Shown: positions 27,752 to 37,703 of the stretch, one piece after another
Position numbering within the stretch: position 1 is the first letter of the stretch
Layout: each line of letters opens with the position of its first letter
Assembly: GCA_016715075.1 (NCBI GenBank)
Contig: JADKBK010000022.1
Span: forward strand, 1 to 64,000
Direction of reading: 5' to 3'
From: Bacteroidales bacterium
GTDB taxonomy: Bacteria > Bacteroidota > Bacteroidia > Bacteroidales > VadinHA17
Length of the DNA stretch: 64,000 nt
Position numbers and translations under genes: made by a program
The notes under the pieces: generated by a model
The model's database searches: none
What the model saw: only the letters and a program-made list of their open reading frames with translations
Told to the model about the DNA's origin: nothing

Positions 27752-29191
27752 TTGGAGAAGAGGAATATTATTACAATTGGTCTTTTTGCTGCAGGTTTTG
27801 CTATCCTGCTGGGCTGGTATCTGCTTAAAGACCAGCCTCTCAATGTTTATGAAAGGATTCCAGGAATGGACAATCGTCCAAAAATGGAACCACGCTCTGA
27901 TTCTGTCATCATAGGAGAAAACTTTGATACTCTTGGTATATTCGATGAAATGATTCCTGGTGACTGGCCTAGATTCAGGGGAACTGATTTTGACAATATT
28001 AATAAAGATACGACTCCTCTACTTGAGAAATGGGACACATCCGGTCCGCAAATTGTCTGGAGGACGACACTTGGGGAAGGGTACGCAGGTCCTGTTGTAC
28101 ATAATGGCCGTGTTTATCTTCTCGATTATAATGAAAGAAAAAAAGCTGATGTACTCAGATGTTTTTCGCTTGCATCAGGCAGGGAGCTGTGGAGACGATG
28201 GTATTATGTTGAACTTAAGAGGAATCATGGATATTCCAGGACAATTCCTGCGGTAACTGACAAGTATATTCTGACAATAGGCCCAAGATCTCATGTTATG
28301 TGTCTCGAACCTTTGAGCGGCAATCTTCTCTGGACTATAGACCTTGAAAAGGAGTACGGTATACCGGGAAAGGAAAAAGGACGTATAACTCCTGATTTCT
28401 ATTCCGGGCAGTGTCCTATTATAGATAATGATGCAGCCATTATTGCACCCGGAGGAAAAGCCCTGATGATAGGTGTAAGCTGTTCAACCGGCAAGGTTCT
28501 CTGGAAAACGCCTAACCCTGATACTCTGAGGATGTCGCACGGTTCAATCATTCCAATGGTGATTCATGGCAAGCGCATGTATGTCTATAATGCAGTAGGC
28601 GGTGTATGCGGTGTCTCAGCTGAAGGAAGCGATATAGGTAAACTGATGTGGCAGACTACGGAATGGAGCCCTGCGACAACTGCCGCCTCTCCCATCTTCC
28701 TTGGTAATAATGAGATTGCAGTTTTTGGGAGCTACGGAGCCGGAGGCGCAAGAATAAAGATAAACTACAACGGTTCAGAGTATTCTGCTGCTATTGTTGA
28801 ACAGCATAAGGCGACAAACGGAATAGCAAGTGATCAGCAGACACCTATACTAACAGGTGATTATATATGGTGTCTTATGCCGGAAAATTCAGGACAGCTG
28901 AAGAAGCAGCTTGTCTGTTACCACAAGTCAGACCTTCTCAAGCCAGTCTGGTCGAGCGGTAAGGAAAACAGATATGGCCGCGGACTGGGTCCGTATCTTA
29001 TCAGCGGAGATAAGATGTACCTTCTTGATGATGACGCCATGTTGTACCTTTTCAGGATACAGGACAAAAGTATTACCCTGCTTGACAGCCACAAGATCAT
29101 AAATGGCATCGAAGCATGGGCACCGATGGCAATTGCCGGTCATTATCTGATAATCAGGGATGCAAGAAATCTTTTATGCCTCGACATATGA
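27752..29191 (+). CDS. PQQ-like beta-propeller protein, membrane-anchored
   Basis: 479 aa from a TTG start. An uncleaved-looking N-terminal membrane helix (about 5-24, IITIGLFAAGFAILLGWYLL) is followed by a linker and the element DWPRFRGTDFDNINK near 72. Propeller blades carry RELWRRWYY, GNLLWTIDLE, GKVLWKTPNP and KLMWQTTEW. Cysteines occur in the blade loops (LRCFSLASG, SGQCPIID). It is a paralogue of the proteins at 26424, 30273, 33597 and 38780. The next gene begins 13 nt beyond its stop. Confidence 0.85.
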   Translation: MEKRNIITIGLFAAGFAILLGWYLLKDQPLNVYERIPGMDNRPKMEPRSDSVIIGENFDTLGIFDEMIPGDWPRFRGTDFDNINKDTTPLLEKWDTSGPQIVWRTTLGEGYAGPVVHNGRVYLLDYNERKKADVLRCFSLASGRELWRRWYYVELKRNHGYSRTIPAVTDKYILTIGPRSHVMCLEPLSGNLLWTIDLEKEYGIPGKEKGRITPDFYSGQCPIIDNDAAIIAPGGKALMIGVSCSTGKVLWKTPNPDTLRMSHGSIIPMVIHGKRMYVYNAVGGVCGVSAEGSDIGKLMWQTTEWSPATTAASPIFLGNNEIAVFGSYGAGGARIKINYNGSEYSAAIVEQHKATNGIASDQQTPILTGDYIWCLMPENSGQLKKQLVCYHKSDLLKPVWSSGKENRYGRGLGPYLISGDKMYLLDDDAMLYLFRIQDKSITLLDSHKIINGIEAWAPMAIAGHYLIIRDARNLLCLDI

Positions 29192-29204
29192 AAAATCAAA
29201 CGAT

Positions 29205-30143
29205 ATGAATACGAGATTAGCTACTATTTTTTCAGTTCTCATATTAGTTGTTTTTATAGCATATATGGTATTTGACACCTCAAAACCGTCAGGAATAGAA
29301 AAAGTCAAAACCATTAGTCCGGATCCCGTCAGCCTTCCTGACAAATGGAAGGTCGCTGATGTACTTGCTATCTCTGAAGGTTCACTTAAAGCAGTTACTG
29401 CTTCGCCTGACGGTAAAATTTATGCCGGAGGGGATTCATTTGTATCATGTTATGGCAGTGACAGGAAGCTGGCATGGACCCTTAAAACCCCATATCCTGT
29501 TACAGCTCTTTCAAATTCAGGAGATACAATCTATGCATCCACGGTTGAGCTAATCCTTATTATTGGTACCGACGGGAAGCTTAAAGACGAATGGGGCCCT
29601 TTCGAAGATAAAAGTTATATTACCTCTGTTGCCTCTAATCACTTAAAGATTGCATATGCTGATGCGGGCAACAAAATGGTAGTCCTTCTTGATAAACAGG
29701 GAAGGGTGGAAAAAATTATCGGACAGAATGACGGACAATTCGTCCTCCCAAGTCCATATTTTGATGTTGCCCTCGATGCATCCAATAATTTGTATGTTGC
29801 CAACACTGGTCACAGAAGAATAGAGAGCAGGTCTCCGGATGGAAGATTGATGAGTGAATTCGGCGAACCTGGAATGGCCCCCGGTGCTTTCTGCGGCTGC
29901 TGTAATCCGGCTCACTTTATTCTGACCCCCGATGGATTCATCACTGCCGAAAAAGGCATAAACAGGATCAAGTATCTCGGGAAGGCTGGAGAATTTACTG
30001 AATTCATCTCATCCAAAAATAAATTTGTTCCCTCCGTTCCGCTTGATCTTGCATCGGCGGACGGCGATATTGTTTACGCTGCAAATCCTGACGATTCAAA
30101 GCTGTATATTTTCACAAGAGATCAGAGGAATGATAAGAACTGA
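29205..30143 (+). CDS. NHL-type six-bladed propeller with CGCC motif, membrane-anchored
   Basis: About 312 aa from the ATG at 29205 (an upstream TTG overlapping the previous gene is less likely). An N-terminal membrane helix (about 5-22) leads to six propeller blades of NHL/SMP-30-like type (DVALDASNNLYVANTGHRR, SPDGRLMSEFGEPG). The loop FCGCCNPAHF, with three cysteines and a His, lies near residue 235 and looks like a metal or redox site. It differs from the PQQ-like neighbours and probably works with them in the periplasm. Confidence 0.75.
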   Translation: MNTRLATIFSVLILVVFIAYMVFDTSKPSGIEKVKTISPDPVSLPDKWKVADVLAISEGSLKAVTASPDGKIYAGGDSFVSCYGSDRKLAWTLKTPYPVTALSNSGDTIYASTVELILIIGTDGKLKDEWGPFEDKSYITSVASNHLKIAYADAGNKMVVLLDKQGRVEKIIGQNDGQFVLPSPYFDVALDASNNLYVANTGHRRIESRSPDGRLMSEFGEPGMAPGAFCGCCNPAHFILTPDGFITAEKGINRIKYLGKAGEFTEFISSKNKFVPSVPLDLASADGDIVYAANPDDSKLYIFTRDQRNDKN

Positions 30144-30227
30144 TGCCTGGTGCCATCTTAAGGGGAATATGAATTAGAGAACCTGAGTTCAGAAAAGAGA
30201 TAAATATCAATAAATGACATTATTAAC

Positions 30228-30235
30228 TATATTTG
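30228..30235 (+). promoter_or_regulatory. -7 box inside the propeller cluster
   Basis: TATATTTG exactly matches TAnnTTTG, 38 nt before the ATG at 30273. The 129-bp gap before 30273 suggests a second transcription start within the cluster. Confidence 0.4.
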
Positions 30236-30272
30236 GAAAGTTTGGCAAATTAAATCTTTTAATCTCAATACT

Positions 30273-31487
30273 ATGACAAGAGTAATTTTTGCATTACTGA
30301 TTTCGATTATTTTCGTCAGTGCATCAGCCCAGGATGTTGCTCAATGGCGCGGACCAAACAGGGATGGGATATACACCGAGACCGGTTTGCTTAAAAAATG
30401 GCCTGATGGAGGACCAAAGCTTTTGTGGCATTTTGATGAACTTGGCGACGGGCATACATCTGCAGCTGTTACAGCTACAGGCATCTATACTTCTGGAATG
30501 GTCAACGGATCAGGGTTTGTATATGCCTTTGATCTTTCTGGCAAGCTTCTCTGGAAAAAGGAATATGGCAAGGAATGGGCAGAAAACTGGAATGGTACCA
30601 GATCCACACCCCTTGTTATCGGGGATAAATTATATGTCCTCAGCTCCTACTGGAAGGTTGTATGCATGAATACTTCCAATGGACAGACTGTATGGTCAGC
30701 TGATCTTCAGAAGGATTACGGAGCAAAGAATAATGAATGGGGAATAGCAGAAAATTTTCTCTTTGACGGGAATGTACTTTACTGCACACCCGGTGGTTCA
30801 GGAGCCAGTATGGTAGCTCTTGACAGAAACAGCGGCAAAGTTGTGTGGAAAAGCAAAGCCAATGGCAATAAATCAGCCTATTGCTCTCCCCTGATGATAA
30901 AAGTAAAGGATAAAAAGATCATAGTTACCATGATGGAAAATGCTGTCTGCGGCTTTGATGCTGCAACAGGCCAGCAGCTATGGAAATATGAGCATATTAA
31001 TGATACCGGCGTTCATCCTAATATTCCCGCATATATAAATGGATATCTCTATTGTACCTCTGGTTACGGTAAAGGTGGCGAGATGCTTAAACTCTCGGAT
31101 GATGGCTCTTCTGTAACTGAAGTATGGAAAACAAAAGATGTCGATTCAAGAACAGGAGGTGTGGTTGTCATGAACGGAAGGATCTATGGCTCGGGTGACC
31201 GTAATAAAAAAATGTTCTGTCTCGACTGGCAGACAGGGAAAATGATCTTCTCCTCAAAAGAGATGGCTCCTGCCACTCTGATTGCTGATGAAGGTCTATT
31301 ATATATTTACAGCGAATCCGGGAAAGTTTTTCTTGTAGAACCGAAAGCTGATGGCTTCAATATCCTGAGTTCATTTGCAGTTCCATTCGGCGCTAATCCG
31401 CATTGGGCTCACCTTGTGATAAAGGATAAGAAACTATATGTCAGGCATGGGACATCTCTTATGGTGTATGATATTGCAGCAAAATAG
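30273..31487 (+). CDS. PQQ-like beta-propeller protein, periplasmic
   Basis: 404 aa. The signal peptide (1-20) ends at ASAQ. The mature protein opens AQWRGPNRDGIYTETGLLKK, closely like the protein at 26424, then blades with GKLLWKKEYG, GQTVWSADLQ, GKVVWKSKA, GQQLWKYEH and TEVWKTKD. Full-length and intact, it serves as the model for the frameshifted paralogue. No catalytic Asp/Glu or Cys-Cys pair of quinoprotein dehydrogenases is evident, so an assembly, binding or scaffold role is as likely as an enzymatic one. Confidence 0.87.
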   Translation: MTRVIFALLISIIFVSASAQDVAQWRGPNRDGIYTETGLLKKWPDGGPKLLWHFDELGDGHTSAAVTATGIYTSGMVNGSGFVYAFDLSGKLLWKKEYGKEWAENWNGTRSTPLVIGDKLYVLSSYWKVVCMNTSNGQTVWSADLQKDYGAKNNEWGIAENFLFDGNVLYCTPGGSGASMVALDRNSGKVVWKSKANGNKSAYCSPLMIKVKDKKIIVTMMENAVCGFDAATGQQLWKYEHINDTGVHPNIPAYINGYLYCTSGYGKGGEMLKLSDDGSSVTEVWKTKDVDSRTGGVVVMNGRIYGSGDRNKKMFCLDWQTGKMIFSSKEMAPATLIADEGLLYIYSESGKVFLVEPKADGFNILSSFAVPFGANPHWAHLVIKDKKLYVRHGTSLMVYDIAAK

Positions 31488-31534
31488 CGTTTGGATTCGT
31501 ATTGAGTTCGCTTTTAATTCATAATAAAGGGAAG

Positions 31535-31699
31535 ATGAACAGAACAGATTTCATTAAAAAAGGAATTCAGGCAGGACTTTTCGCACTTCTTGCTTTTGTG
31601 GTCATTGCATTGAGAAGCAGAATAGTTGCGACGGGAAATTGTTCTTCCTGCCCCGATACAGGAAGCTGTCCGGGGAAGAAAGAGTGCATGAAATATTGA
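31535..31699 (+). CDS. small cysteine-rich membrane/exported protein
   Basis: About 54 aa. A hydrophobic helix (IQAGLFALLAFVVIALRS) is followed by a short tail with five cysteines: NCSSCPDTGSCPGKKECMKY. It is 9 nt upstream of the Tat-type ferredoxin and shares the same lead pattern (DFIKKG versus DFVKKAG). It may carry a small metal or iron-sulfur site on the periplasmic side. I know no named family for it. Confidence 0.6.
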   Translation: MNRTDFIKKGIQAGLFALLAFVVIALRSRIVATGNCSSCPDTGSCPGKKECMKY

Positions 31700-31708
31700 A
31701 ATTGTAAT

Positions 31709-32293
31709 ATGACTGAAGAGAAAAACAAGTATCAATCGAGGCGTGACTTTGTAAAAAAAGCGGGGAAAATAGCTGTAATAGCTCCTCTTGTTTTCATACC
31801 GGTTGCCCTTTCAAAGAAGATATCTGCTTCAGGGTATGTCTGGCAGATCGATCCCTTTAAATGCACCCAGTGCGGACAGTGTAAAACCAACTGTGTTGTA
31901 ACGCCTTCTGCATCGAAATGTGTGCATGCTTACCAGATGTGTGGTTATTGTGACCTCTGCGGAGGTTACCTGAGGCAGGGAGTAAAGACTATCAGCACAG
32001 GAGCTGAGAACCAGCTTTGTCCCACCGGAGCCATTACGAGGAAGTTTGTTGAAGAGCCCTATTTTGAGTATACAATCAATGAAGATCTGTGTGATGGTTG
32101 TGCAAAATGTGTGAAAGGGTGCGGCGATTTCGGAAACGGGTCACTCTATATGCAGATCAGGCATAACCTGTGTGTAAACTGCAACGATTGTTCAATAGCC
32201 CGTACATGTCCGTCAGAAGCTTTTATAAGAGTCCCTGCCCTTACGCCGTACATTCAGAAAGACAAGGGTAAACCTGGGAAAACTGAATCGTAG
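31709..32293 (+). CDS. Tat-exported polyferredoxin
   Basis: 194 aa. The N-terminus QSRRDFVKKAGKIAVIAPLV is a twin-arginine leader. The mature part holds cysteine clusters CTQCGQCKTNC, CGYCDLCGG, CPTGAI, CDGCAKCVKGC and CVNCNDCSIARTC, consistent with about three to four [4Fe-4S] centres. It probably carries electrons on the periplasmic face, like the NapG/DMSO-reductase-type ferredoxins. The NapH-like gene follows at 32331, an arrangement typical of a membrane-linked iron-sulfur relay. Confidence 0.88.
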   Translation: MTEEKNKYQSRRDFVKKAGKIAVIAPLVFIPVALSKKISASGYVWQIDPFKCTQCGQCKTNCVVTPSASKCVHAYQMCGYCDLCGGYLRQGVKTISTGAENQLCPTGAITRKFVEEPYFEYTINEDLCDGCAKCVKGCGDFGNGSLYMQIRHNLCVNCNDCSIARTCPSEAFIRVPALTPYIQKDKGKPGKTES

Positions 32294-32330
32294 ACAGTAT
32301 TTAGATTATAAATGAGATTAAGATTTGAGG

Positions 32331-33595
32331 ATGAAGAAAGCTCTTCCATATATAATATTTGTTTTACTCATTTGCTGGCATGCAGTAATGTATGCCCAGG
32401 ACAGGTTTCCGCGACCTGAATTTGAGTCTGGCTATGTTTATGCCACCAACCAGATGCCATCCCAGAGAAGCCAGGGCTGGGAGTATTTTGATGTGGCGGT
32501 TCTTACTGCTGCACTGGCTGTTACAACCTGGCTGGCGCTGAAGCGTCGTTCCAGACAGGGTTTGATATGGATGTCGGTATTCTCACTTGCATATTTTGGT
32601 TTTTACCGTCAGGGCTGCATCTGTTCTGTCGGATCGGTACAGAATGTTTCTCTGGCGCTTTTCAATGATATATATACGATACCTCTTTCAGCACTTCTCT
32701 TCTTTCTGATACCCCTTCTGTTTGCTCTTGCTTATGGCAGGGTTTTCTGTGCAGGGGTATGTCCGCTCGGGGCGATTCAGGAGCTCTCGGGAATAAAGCC
32801 TGTCAGGCTTCCCAGGAATGTCGAGGTAGTACTCGCATCCGTACCATTTATATACCTCGCACTTGCTGTATTGTTTTCTGCCACCAACAGTCAGTTCCTG
32901 ATCTGCAGATATGATCCGTTCATCGGGATTTTCAGGCTTGACGCTCCGGTCACAATGATCATTTTTGGGGTACTGCTTCTTCTCTCCGGCGTTTTTCTTA
33001 ACCGGCCTTATTGCAGGTTTCTCTGTCCTTACGGAGTCCTGCTGAATATTTTTTCACGTTTGCAGGGAAACATCTGACAATAACTCCGGCTGAATGTACA
33101 AACTGCAGGCTATGTGAAGAGGTTTGCCCATATAATGCCATTATTCCGTCGGATGCAGAACCACAAAGAGAGCTTCCAGATAAGTCGAGAAAGCAGTTCA
33201 TCCTATATTTTTTATTCATTCCCCTGTTTGCCGCAGCAGGTGGATTCATCCTTTACAATCTGGCGCCGGTCCTTTCAGTTGTGAATGGGAATGTAAGCCT
33301 GGCCAGGGAGATAAGGATGGAGAAAAAGACAGGCATTGAATCTGTTTCAAAGGCAGTTGTGGCATTTAAGGAAGCAGGAAAGACTGAGCAGCAATTATTT
33401 GCCGAAGAAGACCAGATCATCGGTAAATTCAGGAAAGGCGCTCCCTGGGCAGGAGTATTCCTGGGTGCATCTTTTGGGATAGGGATGGTCTCATTCTCTA
33501 TTAAAAGACGAAGATTTGAATATAAACCGGACCAGGGAAAATGTTACAGCTGCGGAAGATGCTTTAAGTTTTGTCCGATAAAAGTACAGACATAA
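32331..33595 (+). CDS. NapH/NosR-like membrane protein with [4Fe-4S] domains (frameshifted)
   Basis: About 421 aa after joining at 33061-33063; one restored G in TTGGCAGGG links RL to AGKHLTITPAECTNC. A signal-like N-terminus, then at least five membrane helices. It has QGCICSVGSVQNV, CAGVCPLGAIQE and CRFLCPYGVLLN, the poly-Cys loops of the NapH/NosR family. A cytoplasmic ferredoxin motif CTNCRLCEEVCPYNAI follows, then two more helices and a final CYSCGRCFKFCPI. It likely passes electrons between cytoplasmic donors and the periplasmic ferredoxin at 31709. ATG 32331 is chosen; an upstream TTG at 32325 is less likely. Confidence 0.85.
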
Positions 33596-33596
33596 A

Positions 33597-35291
33597 ATGA
33601 AAGTTAACCTTACAGAAAAAGATATCAGTATTCTTAAAGTTGTCAGCCAGGTTGCAGGAGGCTTTTTCCTGATCATTGCACTAACTATGATCTTCAGCCT
33701 GGTACAGCTTAAGACCATCAAGCCTCTTGATAGTCCGGCTCTTCTATCAGTAAAAGAGCAATATGACAAAGATCCTGCCAATGCCACTCTTGCCGCCGAG
33801 GTCAGGGCGATGGATCTGATGGCGAGGAAAGCATATTTTTCTTCACGCTGGCAGGTTGAAACAGGCTCATATCTCCTGCTGGCCGGCGCCGTTATCTTTA
33901 TCTTTTGTCAGAGGCTTATTTCAGAAAATGAAAAGATCAGACCATCTCTTCCTGGTCCTAAAACTGAGATCTCAGAAAAATCTGCCACGATCAGAAAATA
34001 TCTTCTGATATCAGCCTCAGTTATTGCCGTAGCTGCAATAGCAGCCTCATTCGTTCTGCGTTCTGAGCTTCCGGATCCTTCAGGAAGGGCTGGAATAGCA
34101 GGAAATTCCGGAAAGAAAGGCAATGGAAAAGCCCCGGATCCTGACAAAACCAATTATCCTTTCTTCAGAGGGCAGGATAGCAGGGGATTTGCCGGAGGAT
34201 CAGGATATCCCACTGAATGGGATGGTGCAACAGGCAAGAATATTGAATGGAAAATACAACTGCCACTCGCAGGTAAAAGCTCTCCTGTTATCTGGGAAGA
34301 TAAAATATTTATTACAGGAGCTGAAGGAGATCAGTGTGATGTTTATTGCATTGATAAAAAAACAGGTTCTATTTTATGGACAGGTCAGGCAACGAATGTT
34401 CCGGGGGGACCATCAGAACCTCCCGAGTTGAAAGGGGAAGAGGGATTGGCGGTTTCCACTGCCGCAACTAACGGGAATGTTGTTTGTGCCATATTTTCAA
34501 ATGGCAATCTGGTCTGTTATGATACTGATGGAAAGCAGAAATGGGGAAAAAATATAGGTATACCGGCAAATATTTACGGCTATTCATCATCCCTGCTGAT
34601 CTATGAAAATCTTCTCCTGGTACAGTTTGACAGCAATGAGAAAATTTCACTTATAGGGATTGATCTGGAATCAGGTGAGCAAAAGTGGGAAACACTCCGT
34701 CAGGGTCGTGCAGTCTGGTCCTCCCCTGTTCTTGCATATTTCGGGGGTACTCCACAGGTTGTAATTAATGGCAATCCTTCAGTAAGCGCTTTTGATGCCG
34801 TAACAGGCAAACAATTATGGGCTGTTGAATGCATGAGCGGAGATGTTGCTCCCTCGGTAGCTATCAACGGCACAATGGCTTTTGCGGTAACAGACTATGC
34901 CAAGCTGTCAGCAATAAAGCCGGGCACCGGAGCTGCAATAGTATGGGAAGATAATGCCTATACGCCCGATGTATCAAGTCCGGTGGCTACTGACGATTAT
35001 CTGTTCATCTCAACAGGAAACGGAGATGTGGCCTGCTATAATCAGGAGAAAGGGGATACTCTGTGGACTCATTACTTTCAGGATCAGTTTTACGCTTCTC
35101 CTATCGTTGCAGATGAAATGGTTTATCTTCTCGACAGAAGCGGCGTCATGCATATAGTTGAAGCTAACTCTGCCTATAAGCTTATCTCCGAGGCGGCTCT
35201 TGGCGAAACAGCCGATTGTACACCTGCTTTTTCAGACAAAAAGATTTACATCAGGGGAAGTAAAAACCTTTATTGCATCGCGAAAAATTGA
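33597..35291 (+). CDS. PQQ-like beta-propeller protein with two N-terminal membrane helices
   Basis: 564 aa, the longest of the five propellers. Helices lie at about 14-37 (VAGGFFLIIALTMIFSLVQL), 85-103 and 130-150. The propeller starts near 180 with NYPFFRGQDSRGFAGG and has blades with GSILWTGQA, GKQKWGKNI, GEQKWETLR, GKQLWAVEC and GDTLWTHYF. It begins 1 nt after the NapH-like gene, and the diaphorase start overlaps its stop, which ties it to the redox genes. The membrane part may dock it to the NapH-like protein (inference). Confidence 0.85.
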   Translation: MKVNLTEKDISILKVVSQVAGGFFLIIALTMIFSLVQLKTIKPLDSPALLSVKEQYDKDPANATLAAEVRAMDLMARKAYFSSRWQVETGSYLLLAGAVIFIFCQRLISENEKIRPSLPGPKTEISEKSATIRKYLLISASVIAVAAIAASFVLRSELPDPSGRAGIAGNSGKKGNGKAPDPDKTNYPFFRGQDSRGFAGGSGYPTEWDGATGKNIEWKIQLPLAGKSSPVIWEDKIFITGAEGDQCDVYCIDKKTGSILWTGQATNVPGGPSEPPELKGEEGLAVSTAATNGNVVCAIFSNGNLVCYDTDGKQKWGKNIGIPANIYGYSSSLLIYENLLLVQFDSNEKISLIGIDLESGEQKWETLRQGRAVWSSPVLAYFGGTPQVVINGNPSVSAFDAVTGKQLWAVECMSGDVAPSVAINGTMAFAVTDYAKLSAIKPGTGAAIVWEDNAYTPDVSSPVATDDYLFISTGNGDVACYNQEKGDTLWTHYFQDQFYASPIVADEMVYLLDRSGVMHIVEANSAYKLISEAALGETADCTPAFSDKKIYIRGSKNLYCIAKN

Positions 35292-37703
35292 AACAGGACG
35301 ACACAAATATAGTTCCCACCGGATGTAACTGCCAGCAGACCTCCGTTGACGATATTAACCTCGTGGTTGATGAAGTGGTAAGCTTCACCGGGAGGGAGCC
35401 GGAGAAGGTCATTCATATCCTGCAGGAGGTTCAGAAAAAACTTAATTATCTGCCATCAGAGGCTTTGAAGCATATTTGTGAGGTAACTGATATCACACCA
35501 GGACAGATTTCCGGAGTTTCTACTTTCTATTCACAGTTCAGGCATATTCCTGCGGGAAAATATACAATCAAGATCTGTACAGGTACTGCCTGCCATGTAA
35601 AAGGTGCCGGTTTTATTTCAGATGCCTTTAAACGGGTGCTTAAGATCGATGACTCCAGGAATACTTCTCCGGATAATATGTTTTCCATCGAGGAAGTGGC
35701 ATGTCTTGGCTGTTGTACACTGGCTCCCGTGGTACAAATCGACGGAAAAACCTACGGGCATGTGAAACCGACACAGATCAACGAGATTGTGAATGATTTT
35801 CTCAAAAATGGTATTAATAAGGTTGATTTACCGGAAGGTGACGGATCTGCAGATATTGATGCCGAAGTGAGGATCGGACTTGGTTCCTGTTGTGTCGCTG
35901 GAGGAAGCAGGGAGATCCTGTCAGAGATCATTGCAGTAAAGAGGAAATTTGACCTGAATATCAGTATGAAACCTGTTGGATGCGTGGGAGTATGCAATCA
36001 GACGCCATTACTCGAGATTGTCACAAAGAACAATGTAAGCTCCCGTTACACCAATGTCAGAAAGCATCAGGTTGAGGAGATCCTGCTGAAGCATATAAAG
36101 CCGCGGGCTCTGAATAAAAGGCTGAAGCACAATATTTTTGACTTTGTTGATACATTTCTGTCGGATGATAAGCTATCCAGCCAGATCAATTTATCAGATA
36201 TCCACAGGGAGAAATATCTCAATAATTTCCTTGATTACCAGATCCATATTGCTACAACTGACAGCGGGATACTTACTCCCGATTCTTACGATGAATATTG
36301 TTTGCTTGGAGGTTTTTCAGCACTGAAAAAAATGCCTTAACGGACTGGATCAAAACAGTATAATTGACATTATTACCTCAAGCGGACTCAGGGGAAGAGG
36401 GGGTGCGGGATTTCCTACAGGCAGGAAATGGAAGATCTCCCTGGGTTCGGATGGAGATCAGAAATATGTAGTATGTAACGGAGATGAGGGTGACCCTGGT
36501 GCCTTCATGGACAGGATGCTTCTGGAATCCTTCCCTTTCAGAATTATCGAAGGGCTCATGATAGCAGGTTTTGCCACAAAGGCTACTCAAGGCATTTTTT
36601 ATATAAGGGCTGAATATCCGCTTGCAGTTTCGCGCATCAGGAGCGCTCTGGAGCAGTGTTATGCCAATGGTATTCTCGGGAATACAGTCTGCGGCACTCA
36701 ATTTTCATTCAATATCAGGATCTTTGAAGGAGCCGGGGCATTTGTCTGCGGTGAGGAAACCGCTCTTATTGCCTCCCTGGAGGGACTTAGGGGTACTCCC
36801 AGAATGCGTCCGCCCTACCCTGCCATTAAAGGCTTTAAGGGACAGCCCACGCTGGTTAATAATGTGGAGACTCTCTCCCTGGTACCATGGATAATTTCCA
36901 ATGGAGCTAAAGCCTTCAATGAGATCGGAACAGATCTGAGTAAGGGAACAAAAGTATTCGCACTTGCTGGTAAAATATCAAAAGGAGGGCTTATTGAAGT
37001 TCCTATGGGGATTACGATCCGGCAGATAGTTGAGAGAATCGGGGACGGTGTGGCTGACGGCAGAGAATTTAAGGCGGTGCAGATAGGAGGACCTTCAGGA
37101 GGCTGTATTCCTGCCTCCAAAGCAGATACAGAGATTGATTACGAGGAGCTGGCCAAAATGGGCGCCATGATGGGTTCAGGAGGGATGGTAGTCCTCGACG
37201 ACTCCGATTGCATGGTTGACATGGCGAAATATTTTCTGACTTTCACCCACCAGCAATCATGCGGAAAATGCACTTTCTGCAGGATCGGCACAAAACATAT
37301 GCTGAATATTGTAACAAAACTCTCTGAAGGAAAAGCTACATTGGCTGATATAGATGAGCTTGAGTCGCTGGGTCAGTCTGTAAGGAACGGAAGTCTGTGC
37401 GGCCTCGGAAAAACAGCTCCCAATCCGGTTCTGACTGGTCTGAGATACTTCAGGGAGGAGTATGAAATGCACACCAGGGGCAAATGTCCTGCAAAAAAAT
37501 GCCGCGATCTGGTAAAATATGTAGTTACTGATAACTGTACAGGTTGTACAAAATGCTCACAGGAATGCCCGGTCAATGCAATACCTTTCAATCCGTATGA
37601 GAAACATGAGATCGACCAGGCATTATGTACAAAATGTGATAACTGCAGAATTGTCTGCCCTGAAAACGCAATAGAAATAGCTGATGTCAATGGTCAGAAT
37701 TAA
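35288..37703 (+). CDS. fused NuoE-NuoF-type NADH-oxidising iron-sulfur flavoprotein (frameshifted)
   Basis: About 804 aa. It starts at a TTG overlapping the previous stop (TTGA). The NuoE-like thioredoxin fold (about 15-165) has CTGTACHVKGA and CLGCCTLAP for a [2Fe-2S]. A second thioredoxin-like [2Fe-2S] module follows (GSCCVAGGS, GCVGVCNQTP). The NuoF core has GRGGAGFPTGRKW (FMN/NADH), NGDEGDPGAFMDR, VCGEETALI and SCGKCTFCRIGTKHM for [4Fe-4S]. A C-terminal 2[4Fe-4S] ferredoxin follows (CTGCTKCSQECPVNAI, CTKCDNCRIVCPENAI). The frame breaks at the A7 run 36326-36332; one A fewer gives KKCLNGLDQNSIIDII. It resembles the HndA/HndC input module of NAD(P)-linked hydrogenases, but no hydrogenase catalytic subunit is here. 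Confidence 0.88.

Noticed and set aside
26424..31487. PQQ-dependent alcohol/methanol dehydrogenases
   Set aside because: The propellers lack the vicinal Cys pair and catalytic Asp pattern I would expect, and no cytochrome c domain or PQQ biosynthesis gene is nearby; only PQQ-like repeats can be claimed.
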